Origin: CAYQTE01 sp964420285
Lineage (GTDB): Bacteria > Planctomycetota > Phycisphaerae > Tepidisphaerales > Tepidisphaeraceae
Length of the DNA stretch: 37,040 nt
Direction: 5' to 3'
NCBI GenBank assembly: GCA_964420285.1
Contig: CAYQTE010000048.1
Coordinates: 1-37,040, forward strand
Made by a program: the position numbers and the translations under genes. Of the stretch, positions 17,483 through 25,257 are shown in pieces. Position 1 is the first letter of the stretch. Every line of letters begins with the position of its first letter. The notes under the pieces were generated by a model, which had not been told where the DNA came from, made no database searches, and saw only the letters and a program-made list of their open reading frames with translations.

Positions 17483-17764
17483 CTACAGCAGATCTATCTG
17501 GTAATCCTCCAGCGACACGCTGGGCACCGTCTTGACGAAATCGACCAGCTTCGAGAGTGCGCCCTGGACATACCGGCTGTCGTTGCCGACCATCGCCAGG
17601 CCCAGAATCGCACGGCGGTGTTCGTCCAGAGCCGCGACCTCCGCGATCGACACGTTGTGCCGGCGGATGATGCGGTCCTTGAGACTTTTCACCACACGAC
17701 GCTTGTCTTTCAACGACATCGCATCGCCCACGGACAGTTCCAACTGCAACACCCCGATCACCAT
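17483..17764 (-). CDS. DUF503/YlxP-like small protein
   Basis: A 93-aa member of the DUF503 (YlxP) family, small proteins of unknown exact role found next to infB and rbfA; the family is suspected of RNA binding and of acting in ribosome maturation. It has the typical opening MVIGVLQLELSVGDAMSLKDKRRVVKSLKDR and the core HNVSIAEVAALDEHRRAILGLAMVGND. The start at 17764 is set by homology; a longer frame begins inside the inverted repeat at 17805-17826 and is rejected. There is no clear Shine-Dalgarno sequence. It lies 102 bases after infB, the largest gap in the operon, filled by the repeat. Confidence 0.88.
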   Translation of the reverse strand: MVIGVLQLELSVGDAMSLKDKRRVVKSLKDRIIRRHNVSIAEVAALDEHRRAILGLAMVGNDSRYVQGALSKLVDFVKTVPSVSLEDYQIDLL

Positions 17765-17804
17765 GGATGGACACGCCTTGAAGCCGTCAGACGTCGCCCG
17801 GTTT

Positions 17805-17871
17805 TGTAGGGTCCGCACCGCGGACCACGTTTCCCATCGTCACAACAAAGGTCCGCGGTGCGGACCCTACA
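17805..17871. repeat. REP-like pair: 22-bp perfect inverted repeat over the infB stop
   Basis: Arms at 17805-17826 and 17850-17871 are exact reverse complements over 22 bases, separated by 23 bases. Each arm also contains its own hairpin, GGTCCGC-ACC-GCGGACC (or complement), a seven-base stem with a three-base loop. Two palindromic units in opposite orientation are the layout of a REP/BIME element. The stop codon of infB (17867-17869 on the minus strand) lies inside the second arm. The transcript could form one long hairpin between infB and the DUF503 gene. Confidence 0.85.
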
Positions 17872-20860
17872 GCGTCCGCTCGAATTCCTCTCGCACATAC
17901 GCCTCAAGAACGTCGCCCACCTTGATGTCGTCGTACCCGGCGATCTTGATGCCGCATTCCAGCCCGGCCTTCACCTCGCGCACGTCGTCCTTCACGCGCT
18001 TGAGCGATTCCAGCGACAGATCTTCGGTCACGATCGTGCCATTGCGGATCAGCCGAATCTTGCTTCCGCGCTGAATGTGCCCGTCGGTTACCATGCACCC
18101 GCCGATGTTGCCGATCCGGCTGACCTTGAACACCTGGCGGATTTCCGCGTGGCCGTGCATCTTCTCCCGCACTTCCGGCGTGAGCATGCCCGACAGGGCC
18201 TTCTTCAGATCGTCGAGAATTTCGTAAATGATGCGATAGGTCTTGACGTCGATGCGGTTCTGTTCGGCCAGCACGCGGGCCGGGTCTTCCGGAACCACGT
18301 GGAAGCCGATGATGGCGACCTTGTCCTTGCTGCGGTCGGCAAACCCGGCCCGCGTGGCGACGGCCAGTTCGACGTCGCTTTCGTTGATCGGGCCGACGCC
18401 GGAATGGATCACGTGAACTTTTACTTCGTCGGTGTTCGATTCGGTGACCGTCTTGACCAGCGTTTCGACCGAGCCCTGCACGTCGCCCTTGATGATGAGG
18501 TTGATCGTGGAGACCTGACCGGCCCGCATGGTGGCCATGAGGTTTTCCGCCGTCACCGCCGTGCGGTTGGACAGATTCGACTGCCGCGTCAACTGTTCGC
18601 GTTCCTCGGCGATGGTTCGGGCACGTTCGGCGTCTTCGACGACGAAGAACTTCTCGCCCGCCGACGGAAGGACCGACAATCCGCTCACCAGCACCGGCGT
18701 CGATGCCCCGGCACTTTCGATCATCTGGCCGCGATCGTTGAGCAGCGACCGGATGCGGCCCCAGCCGGCTCCGCACAGGCCGATGTCGCCCAGTTTCAGC
18801 ACGCCGTCCTGGATCAGGACCGTCGCCACCGAGCCCAGGCCTTCGTCAATGCGGCTTTCAATGACCGTGCCGCGCGCGGGCAGGTCCGGATCGGTCTTGA
18901 GTTCCAGAATCTGGCTTTGAAGATCGAGAATTTCGATCAAATCGTTGATGCCCTGCCCGGTGACGGCGCTGGTGCGGACCACTTCGGTATCGCCACCCCA
19001 TTCGACGGCGTTGAGCCCGTTGGCCGCCAGTTGGCCCAGCACCATTTCCGGATTGGCGTCGGGGCGGTCGATCTTGTTCATGGCGACGATGATGGGCACG
19101 CCGGCCGCTCGCGCGTGGTTGATCGATTCAATCGTCTGCGGCTGCACGCCTTCGGCCGCCGATACCACCAGCACGACCACATCCGTCATATTTGCACCGC
19201 GAGCCCGCATGCTGGTGAACGCGCGGTGGCCGGGCGTGTCGATGAACGTGACGCGCTTGGCGGCCGGTCCCTCACCCATCGTAACCATCCACGCCGCCGT
19301 GTGCTGCGTGATACCGCCCGCTTCACCGGCCGCGACATTCGCATGGCGTATCTTGTCCAGCAGGCTCGTTTTGCCGTGGTCGACGTGACCCAGGATGGTC
19401 ACCACCGGCGGTCGCGGGACTAATCGGTCGGCCACGGGTTCGACGGACTCCAGTTCGCTGAGGAATCGTTCCTCGTCGGTCGCCTGCTTGACGATCTGCA
19501 ATTCCAGGCCGTATTCCAGCGCCATGGCGCCGGCCACATCGGCGTCCAGCGATTGGTTAAGCGTGGCAAAGACGCCCTGTTTGATGAGACGGCTGATGAT
19601 GTCGTTGGACTTCACTCCCAGTGCCGCCGACAGCGTGCGCACGGTGATCGGCTCTTCGATCCTGACTGGCTCGCCCTTTTGGACCGTCGTCTTGGCGAAG
19701 GCGTGAGTGCCGCGCTGGCCGGTCTTGCGAAGGTGGTCGGCGACGCCCTTGGTGTAGCTGGCGGCGGCGTTGAGGCGGTCGCGGCGCTCGATGAGATCGG
19801 CGTCGGTGAATTCCTTGAGCTTTTCCATGGCCTCGCCGCGCCGGCCGTCGACGCCGCGACGCCGGCTCGAGAGGCTGGCGCCCTTCTTATTCGCCAGGGC
19901 TTTCTTGCGTGCGTCCTCGTCTTCCTCTTCGGTGACCTTGACGCCCCGTCCGCCGCGCGGGGGGGACGGGGTGAAACTGGGCGCATCGCTGACCGGCCTC
20001 GGTCCGCGCGACTGCCGCGTATCTACCGTTTCTTCCTTCTCGATGCGCACAATTTTCGGCCCGGATATCTGCGCCGGCGCCGGTTTGACCATCTGCGGAG
20101 CGGGCTTGACCGGCTTGCGTTCGGCTGGCGGCGCGGCGGCCCGGCTTTGAAGCGTGACCGTGGGGCGCATCGGCGCAGCTCGCGAATGATCGGCGGTGGG
20201 CGATGCCGTTCGACCGGCCGCGGGAGCGGCCGTGCCGGGCGCAATTGCCACCGGCGCTGGCGATGCCGGAGCCGCCGGCGCGGGGGCAATGCCAGCCGTC
20301 GGCGGGGGGGCCACCTCTTCATGTGCTATCGCGGCAGGCGCGGCGATCTCGGGTTCAGCCACTTCCGCCACCGCCGGCACGGGCGCCTCGATCGGCGCTG
20401 GTTCGGTCGCGGCTGGCGCTTCAACCGGCGTTTCGGCGATCGGCGCGACGGGCGCCGCCTCGACCGGCGGCGTAGTTATTACCGGCGGCGCTTCGGGGGC
20501 GATTTCCGGCACCGTTACTTCGGCCGGCGATTCGACAATTGGTGCCGCCGGGACTTCGACAACCGTCGTTGTCGCCTCGCCAGTGGACTCGTCGGCCTTG
20601 GCGGTTTCGTCTTTCTTCTTGGCCTTGCGTACGCGCGGCTTGGCGACGAGGGTTTCGACGGGGGCGCCCGTTTCAACCGCCGTGCCGCCGCCGGCCCCGG
20701 CAAACCACTCGCGCACCGTCTCCGACAGTCCCACGCTGAGCACGCTCATGTGGTTGGGTACCTGCTCGGCAAGCCCCTCGGCCTTGCACTTATCAAGGAT
20801 CAGCTTGCTGGCTACGCCGAGCTCTTTGGCCAACTGGTTGACTCGAATGCCTTTTGCCAA
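17867..20860 (-). CDS. infB: Translation initiation factor IF-2
   Basis: GTPase that brings fMet-tRNA to the 30S subunit and promotes subunit joining. The product is about 997 aa. It has an N-terminal IF2_N domain (IRVNQLAKELGVASKLILDKC), an Ala/Pro-rich low-complexity stretch of about 250 residues, and a second IF2_N-like domain. The G domain begins near residue 490 (G1 GHVDHGKT, G2 region GGITQHTAA, G3 DTPGHRAF, G4 NKID, G5-like TSAVTGQGI), and the C-terminal fMet-tRNA-binding domains follow. Start choice: an ATG at 20866 has GGGAG directly touching it, whereas TTG at 20860 has the same GGGAG at a six-base spacing and gives the family-typical MAKGIRVNQL, so TTG is preferred; ATG at 20866 is the alternative. 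It follows nusA by 49 bases. The stop lies within an inverted repeat. Confidence 0.95.
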   Translation of the reverse strand: MAKGIRVNQLAKELGVASKLILDKCKAEGLAEQVPNHMSVLSVGLSETVREWFAGAGGGTAVETGAPVETLVAKPRVRKAKKKDETAKADESTGEATTTVVEVPAAPIVESPAEVTVPEIAPEAPPVITTPPVEAAPVAPIAETPVEAPAATEPAPIEAPVPAVAEVAEPEIAAPAAIAHEEVAPPPTAGIAPAPAAPASPAPVAIAPGTAAPAAGRTASPTADHSRAAPMRPTVTLQSRAAAPPAERKPVKPAPQMVKPAPAQISGPKIVRIEKEETVDTRQSRGPRPVSDAPSFTPSPPRGGRGVKVTEEEDEDARKKALANKKGASLSSRRRGVDGRRGEAMEKLKEFTDADLIERRDRLNAAASYTKGVADHLRKTGQRGTHAFAKTTVQKGEPVRIEEPITVRTLSAALGVKSNDIISRLIKQGVFATLNQSLDADVAGAMALEYGLELQIVKQATDEERFLSELESVEPVADRLVPRPPVVTILGHVDHGKTSLLDKIRHANVAAGEAGGITQHTAAWMVTMGEGPAAKRVTFIDTPGHRAFTSMRARGANMTDVVVLVVSAAEGVQPQTIESINHARAAGVPIIVAMNKIDRPDANPEMVLGQLAANGLNAVEWGGDTEVVRTSAVTGQGINDLIEILDLQSQILELKTDPDLPARGTVIESRIDEGLGSVATVLIQDGVLKLGDIGLCGAGWGRIRSLLNDRGQMIESAGASTPVLVSGLSVLPSAGEKFFVVEDAERARTIAEEREQLTRQSNLSNRTAVTAENLMATMRAGQVSTINLIIKGDVQGSVETLVKTVTESNTDEVKVHVIHSGVGPINESDVELAVATRAGFADRSKDKVAIIGFHVVPEDPARVLAEQNRIDVKTYRIIYEILDDLKKALSGMLTPEVREKMHGHAEIRQVFKVSRIGNIGGCMVTDGHIQRGSKIRLIRNGTIVTEDLSLESLKRVKDDVREVKAGLECGIKIAGYDDIKVGDVLEAYVREEFERTL

Positions 20861-20909
20861 AACCATCTCCCGTTCAACGACCGCTCGCTTCGACCTGACA
20901 CGCCGCCCC

Positions 20910-22367
20910 TCATGACCTGGGGGCCGGCGGCTTGTCCTCGCCCGGTTGTTGCGGCTTGACCTCCGCCGAAGCGGCTGAACTCTCCGCCGTGACGCCGCCT
21001 GGCGACGCCACCGGCTCTGTATTCGTTTCCGCTGCCGACTTGGCCGCCGCATCCGGGCCGGCGCCGGCCGGTGTCTCGTCCGCTATCGGCGGGGCCACAT
21101 CGCTGGCCAGGGCCGAACGCGGTTCGGTTGAGCCAACTCCCAGCGCCAACAGCGCCGCCTTGTCCGCGGCCTTGGCCAGGGCGTCGGCGGCCTTCTTGGC
21201 TTCCTGCTCGGCCGCAACCAGCTTGGCCTCTTCGGCGCATCGGCTGACCACGACCTGAGCCACCGCCTCGGCCATGCCCAGTTCTTCCATCAGCGGGCCG
21301 ATGCCCACTTCCTCGATATCGCGCACGTCGATCAGGCCCAGCGCCACCACCTTGTCCACCTGCTCCTGCGGGATGCCCTCGATGCTCTTGAGCGTCTGCA
21401 CCAGCCGCTGCACGCCCGCCTGGAATTCCGGCGGCGTCAGAATGTCGATATCCCATTGCGTCAACCGCGCCGCCAGACGCACGTTCTGGCCGTGCTTGCC
21501 GATGGCGAGGCTCAACTGGTCCTCGTTGACCACCACCGTCGCCCGGCCCAGTTCAAAGCACAGCGCCACTTCCGCCACTTCCGCGGGCTTGAGCGCATTG
21601 CCGATCAATATCTGCGACGATTCGTTCCACCTCACGATGTCGATCTTCTCCCCGCCCAGTTCATCCACGATGTTCTTGATCCGGCTTCCGCGCACCCCCA
21701 CGCACGCGCCCACCGCATCCACCTTGCTATCGATCGACGACACCGCGATCTTCGTCCGCCTCCCCGGCTCGCGCGCCAGCGCCTTGATCTCGATCGTCCG
21801 CTCGCCCACCTCCGGAACCTCACGTTCAAAGAGCCGCCGGATCAGCTCCGGATGGCTGCGGCTCAAAATAATCTTCACGGCCGCCGGCGTGTCGCGCACT
21901 TCCAGGATCAGCGCCTGCACGCGTTCGGCCACCTCGTGGGTTTCGCCGGGGATTTGTTCGCTGCGGGGCATGATCGCCTCGACATTGCGCGTGAGCGTCA
22001 CGATCATCGAACCGTTCTCGAAGCGGGCGATCGTCCCGGTCACGATCGTGCCCACGCGGTCCTTGTATTCCTCGTAAATGCTCCCGCGCTCATCCTGGCG
22101 GATAAGCTGGATCATCACCTGCTTGACGGTCTGGGCCCCGATGCGCCCGACCACCGACAGCGGCATATCCACGCCCTGTCGCTTGGCGGTGATGACGCCG
22201 GTCGCCCGATCGATCGCGACGGTGAATTCCGCCACGTCCTCGATGTTGAACTGTTTGCGCAGACCGCTGGCGACGGCTTGTTCGATATCGTTGTAAATCT
22301 GGTCGCGCTCGATGTTCTTGTCGCGAGCGATGCCGTCGACGATGCGGATCAGTTCACTCTGGTTCAT
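20910..22367 (-). CDS. nusA: Transcription termination/antitermination factor NusA
   Basis: RNA polymerase-associated factor controlling pausing, termination and antitermination. The 485-aa product has the N-terminal polymerase-binding domain (residues about 1-125, starting MNQSELIRIVDGIARDKNIERD), an S1 domain (GTIVTGTIARFENGSMIVTL, about 135-200) and two KH domains with VGVRGSRIKNIV and SLAIGKHGQNVRLAARLT. A helical segment follows with two helix-hairpin-like repeats, and a final Ala/Pro-rich tail of about 75 residues. The start at 22367 has GAGAGAGG upstream and begins the homology. First gene of the infB operon; the usual upstream rimP is absent. A Rho-independent terminator ends about 22 bases ahead of its start codon. 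Confidence 0.96.
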   Translation of the reverse strand: MNQSELIRIVDGIARDKNIERDQIYNDIEQAVASGLRKQFNIEDVAEFTVAIDRATGVITAKRQGVDMPLSVVGRIGAQTVKQVMIQLIRQDERGSIYEEYKDRVGTIVTGTIARFENGSMIVTLTRNVEAIMPRSEQIPGETHEVAERVQALILEVRDTPAAVKIILSRSHPELIRRLFEREVPEVGERTIEIKALAREPGRRTKIAVSSIDSKVDAVGACVGVRGSRIKNIVDELGGEKIDIVRWNESSQILIGNALKPAEVAEVALCFELGRATVVVNEDQLSLAIGKHGQNVRLAARLTQWDIDILTPPEFQAGVQRLVQTLKSIEGIPQEQVDKVVALGLIDVRDIEEVGIGPLMEELGMAEAVAQVVVSRCAEEAKLVAAEQEAKKAADALAKAADKAALLALGVGSTEPRSALASDVAPPIADETPAGAGPDAAAKSAAETNTEPVASPGGVTAESSAASAEVKPQQPGEDKPPAPRS

Positions 22368-22389
22368 GTACCTCTCTCCGAGCAACAAC

Positions 22390-22418
22390 AAAAAAGGGCA
22401 GCCATCCGATGGCGGCCC
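22390..22418 (-). terminator. Rho-independent terminator just upstream of nusA
   Basis: On the minus strand a ten-position stem with one C-T mismatch (arms 22418-22409 and 22405-22396, three-base loop) is followed by six T (22395-22390). It can end the transcript of the ABC ATPase gene. Only about 22 bases remain between the T run and the nusA ATG, too few for a promoter, so nusA transcription probably has to pass through it. A GGCGGCC segment (minus strand, 22488-22482) upstream could pair with the first arm as an antiterminator. Confidence 0.75.
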
Positions 22419-22509
22419 CGTCTCGAGGAACCCGTCGGAATGACGACACTGGCCCTACGCGGAACCGCTCCGCACAAGGCCGGCCGCCGCCTCGAAACTG
22501 GGCCAGCGA

Positions 22510-23697
22510 TTATGCCACCACATGGGCCGGCTCGCTCGTAAGGCTCAGGTTCATTCCGGTCTCTCCGGTCTCGAATACGTGGGCTTTGCGCACATCCACA
22601 AACACCTGCCGCGCGCCGCCCGCCTGAAGGTCCGAATCGGCCTCCATCCGTCCTACCACATGGTCGTGCGTTGCCGTACTCATATACACGTCCATGTTTC
22701 CGCCCAGCGGCTCTACCACGTTCACTTGCACGTCCATCGCCTGCCGCCAGGCAACTGTCGCTTCGCCGGCCGCGTCCTTCGGACCAAAGCTCATGTGTTC
22801 CGGCCGCACTCCCAGTACCAGGGGCTTGCCAACACGTCCGGACAGACCACGGCCGACCGGGCCAATCAACGATAGCCTAAACCCCCTTGGCTCCAACGTC
22901 AAATCACTTCCCGCCATCCGTCCCTCGCAAAACGCCAATCCGTCGCCCGACGCCACCACCGTTCCGTTGAAAAAATTCATCGGCGGCATCCCGATAAACC
23001 CCGCCACAAACCGATTCACCGGCTGGCGATATGTATTCAGCGGCGTATCCGCCTGCTGTATGACTCCGTCTTTCATGACCACGATCCGATCCCCCAGCGT
23101 CATCGCCTCTTCCTGATCGTGCGTTACATATATGGTGGTGGTCCGCAGTCGCTGGTGCAGCCGTTTCAGCTCCGCCCGCGTGCTCACGCGAAGCCGCGCG
23201 TCCAGATTGCTCAGCGGTTCGTCGAACAAAAACGCCGCCGGCTCGCGCACGATGGCCCGTCCCAGCGCCACTCGCTGGCGTTGTCCGCCGGACAGCGCCC
23301 TGGGTTTGCGGTCCAGCAGGTGTTCGATTTCCAGAGTCCGCGCCACGGCCGTCACCCGCCTTCGAATCTCCGCCTTGGGCACGTCGCGCATCTCCAGCGC
23401 AAAAGAAATATTGCGATACACCGTCATAAACGGGTACAGGGCATAATTCTGAAACACCATCGCGACGTCCCGATCCTTCGGCGGCACGTCATTGACGACG
23501 CGATCCCCAATGCGAATTTCCCCGCCGGTCATTTCCTCCAGCCCCGCCACCATGCGCAGCGTGGTGGTCTTCCCGCACCCCGACGGCCCGACCAGCACCA
23601 CAAACTCCCGATCGGCGATATCCAGCGTGAGCTCGCGCACGGCGGTCACGCCGCCCGCAAAGACCTTGCTCACCCGATCGAATTTCACCTGCGCCAT
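22510..23697 (-). CDS. Carbohydrate ABC transporter ATPase, UgpC/MsmX-type
   Basis: ATP-hydrolysing subunit of an importer of the CUT1 type (sugars, oligosaccharides or glycerol phosphates). The 395-aa product has Walker A GPSGCGKTTTLRM (about residues 36-48), the ABC signature LSGGQRQRVALGRA, Walker B AAFLFDEPLSNLDARLR, the switch histidine in TIYVTHDQEEAMTL, and a C-terminal OB/TOBE regulatory domain (VLGVRPEHMSFG). The start at 23697 begins the homology; an upstream in-frame extension to 23886 is rejected because it crosses the promoter. No permease or binding protein is nearby, so it may serve several importers, as MsmX does in Bacillus. It is followed by a terminator before nusA. Confidence 0.92.
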   Translation of the reverse strand: MAQVKFDRVSKVFAGGVTAVRELTLDIADREFVVLVGPSGCGKTTTLRMVAGLEEMTGGEIRIGDRVVNDVPPKDRDVAMVFQNYALYPFMTVYRNISFALEMRDVPKAEIRRRVTAVARTLEIEHLLDRKPRALSGGQRQRVALGRAIVREPAAFLFDEPLSNLDARLRVSTRAELKRLHQRLRTTTIYVTHDQEEAMTLGDRIVVMKDGVIQQADTPLNTYRQPVNRFVAGFIGMPPMNFFNGTVVASGDGLAFCEGRMAGSDLTLEPRGFRLSLIGPVGRGLSGRVGKPLVLGVRPEHMSFGPKDAAGEATVAWRQAMDVQVNVVEPLGGNMDVYMSTATHDHVVGRMEADSDLQAGGARQVFVDVRKAHVFETGETGMNLSLTSEPAHVVA

Positions 23698-23746
23698 GCA
23701 CCAACCGCCATTTTCCGGGAAAACCCCGTTCCCAAGCGAAACGCCG

Positions 23747-23774
23747 ATTATAAAAGGGGGGCACGGCCGGTCAA
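23747..23774 (-). promoter_or_regulatory. Near-consensus sigma-70 promoter of the ABC ATPase gene
   Basis: On the minus strand TTGACC (23774-23769) and a perfect TATAAT (23752-23747) are separated by 16 bases. The predicted start near 23740 leaves a leader of about 43 bases before the ATG at 23697. Confidence 0.7.
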
Positions 23775-23875
23775 ATTCGAGGTTTCGTCGATATTGGCCC
23801 ATGATTGACTTTTGACGGCAAACGTTGAGGATCATCGATATCGACCATCGTAAGGACGTGTACGAGAACTGAACC

Positions 23876-24220
23876 ATGAAGACCATCGCAACACTTGACT
23901 TGAATGGCGAAAAGTACGCGGTTCTCCCGATGAAGGACTACCGCCGATTGCTCGCCGCGGGCGGCATCACCGATGAGGAGGAGGGACTACCGCCCATGCC
24001 GCCGCGGCGGGCCAATGGTGACTATCCGGCAATTGCGGCGGCACGCGTGTCCATTGCCCGCGACATCATTCGCAGCCGCAGGGCCGTCGGCCTATCGCAG
24101 GCCGAGCTCGCCCGCCGCTCCGGTATTCGCGTCGAAACGCTTAACCGGATCGAGAAGGCGAAGGTCACTGCCGATATCGCGACGATGGAAAAGATCGACA
24201 AGGTTCTGGCCGGGGGATGA
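23876..24220 (+). CDS. XRE-family HTH protein, antitoxin-like
   Basis: Predicted DNA-binding regulator. The 114-aa product has an N-terminal segment (MKTIATLDLNGEKYAVLPMKDYRRLLAA) like those of antitoxins that carry a small binding domain ahead of the helix-turn-helix. A linker (about 35-55) rich in Glu and Pro follows, then a Cro/C1-type HTH (about 58-110, SRRAVGLSQAELARRSGIRVETLNRIEKAK). No RelE-, HigB- or HicA-like toxin gene is adjacent, so it is either an orphan antitoxin or an ordinary repressor. dinD follows 65 bases downstream, and an ATG overlapping this gene's stop could extend dinD into contact with it. It is divergent from the ABC ATPase gene. Confidence 0.85.
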   Translation: MKTIATLDLNGEKYAVLPMKDYRRLLAAGGITDEEEGLPPMPPRRANGDYPAIAAARVSIARDIIRSRRAVGLSQAELARRSGIRVETLNRIEKAKVTADIATMEKIDKVLAGG

Positions 24221-24285
24221 CCGCGGAATCGAGAGCCTCAAGACCGTGGAGCTGGATTAAGACGCGGCGGAAGGAGGAGGTTGGC

Positions 24286-25164
24286 ATGGCTGAGGAACAG
24301 TTCCCAATACAACCGGGCGCGCAGGCGGAACCGAGGAGCTTTGAGGAGCTCAAGCGGGTCAATCCGCATGCGGCGGAATATTGGAGTGCGCGGGATTTGC
24401 AGTCGCTTTTGGGCTACAGCCAGTGGCGGCGCTTCGAGCAGGCTATCGATCGCGCTGTAATCTCTTGCAGCCGATCTGGTAACGATCCGCAGAACCATTT
24501 TGCCAGCGCCGGCAAAATGGTGGGCATCGGCTCGGGCACGCGGCGGGAAGTTCCCGATTTCCACCTCTCGCGATTCGCCTGTTACCTGATCGCCCAGAAT
24601 GGCGATCCGCGCAAGCCCCAGATCGCCTTCGCCCAAAAGTATTTCGCCATCCAGACCCGCCGGCAGGAATTGAGCGACGCCGCTGTGCGGGACCAGGAGC
24701 GGCTGGAACTGCGCCAGCAGGTCACCGAGGAATTCAAGGCCCTGTCGGGCGCGGCCCAGGATGCGGGCGTGCAGAGTATCATGTTCGGCGTCTTCCATGA
24801 CGCCGGCTACAAGGGGCTTTACGGCGGGATCGGCAGCGAACGGATCAAGGCGCGCAAGGGCATCCCGAAAAACGAAAACCTACTGGACCGCGCGGGCACG
24901 ACCGAGCTGGCGGCCAACCAGTTCCGCATGACCCAGACCCGCGACAAGCTGGCCAGACAACGCACAAAAGGTCAGCAGCAGGCCATAGAGACTCATTTGC
25001 AGGTTGGCAAAGAGGTGCGCGAGGCTATCAAACGCATTGGCGGCACGATGCCGGAAAGTCTGCCGCCGGCGGAACACATCAAGCAAGTGGAAAAGCGGTT
25101 GAAGGGATCAACGCCCAAACTCGAACTCGACGGTCCCGACGCCAAGGGTCTGGCCAGGGGATAA
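24286..25164 (+). CDS. dinD: DNA damage-inducible protein D (DinD)
   Basis: Homologue of E. coli DinD, an SOS-induced protein reported to inhibit RecA filaments after strand exchange. The 292-aa product matches the family along its length: FEELKRVNPHAAEYWSARDL, LLGYSQWRRFEQAIDRA, a BRO-N-like segment with FHLSRFACYLIAQNGDPRKP and YFAIQTRRQE. The C-terminal part carries GLYGGIGSERIKARKGI, STELAANQFRxTQTxxKL-type (here TTELAANQFRMTQTRDKL) and IGGTMPESLPP. The start at 24286 is set by AAGGAGGAGG at 24271-24280, although the frame is open from 24217. No convincing LexA box is seen upstream. It is often carried by mobile regions and sits in an accessory-looking stretch here. Confidence 0.93.
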   Translation: MAEEQFPIQPGAQAEPRSFEELKRVNPHAAEYWSARDLQSLLGYSQWRRFEQAIDRAVISCSRSGNDPQNHFASAGKMVGIGSGTRREVPDFHLSRFACYLIAQNGDPRKPQIAFAQKYFAIQTRRQELSDAAVRDQERLELRQQVTEEFKALSGAAQDAGVQSIMFGVFHDAGYKGLYGGIGSERIKARKGIPKNENLLDRAGTTELAANQFRMTQTRDKLARQRTKGQQQAIETHLQVGKEVREAIKRIGGTMPESLPPAEHIKQVEKRLKGSTPKLELDGPDAKGLARG

Positions 25165-25168
25165 GGCA

Positions 25169-25185
25169 ACGGCCGCATCGGCCGT
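25169..25185 (+). terminator. Perfect hairpin after dinD
   Basis: ACGGCCG pairs with CGGCCGT around a three-base loop, four bases after the dinD stop. There is no T run, so it may act as a 3'-end stabiliser or a weak terminator rather than an intrinsic terminator. Confidence 0.35.
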
Positions 25186-25257
25186 CACGCCGCCCGCCGC
25201 GCATACGCATTCTCGAAGCCTCGCGGTATCATCGACCCACGGTCACGGAGGCTATTC

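Noticed and set aside
23805..23840. TTGACT and TTGACG upstream of the XRE gene as -35 boxes
   Set aside because: No acceptable -10 hexamer follows at 16-18 bases from either.
23855..23876. Possible SOS/LexA box (GAACTGAAC region) before the XRE-dinD pair
   Set aside because: It is only a partial direct repeat without the symmetric LexA half sites of any class I can name.
24217..24285. Longer DinD start overlapping the XRE gene stop (ATGA)
   Set aside because: The 23 extra residues are not like DinD, and AAGGAGGAGG sits perfectly for the ATG at 24286.
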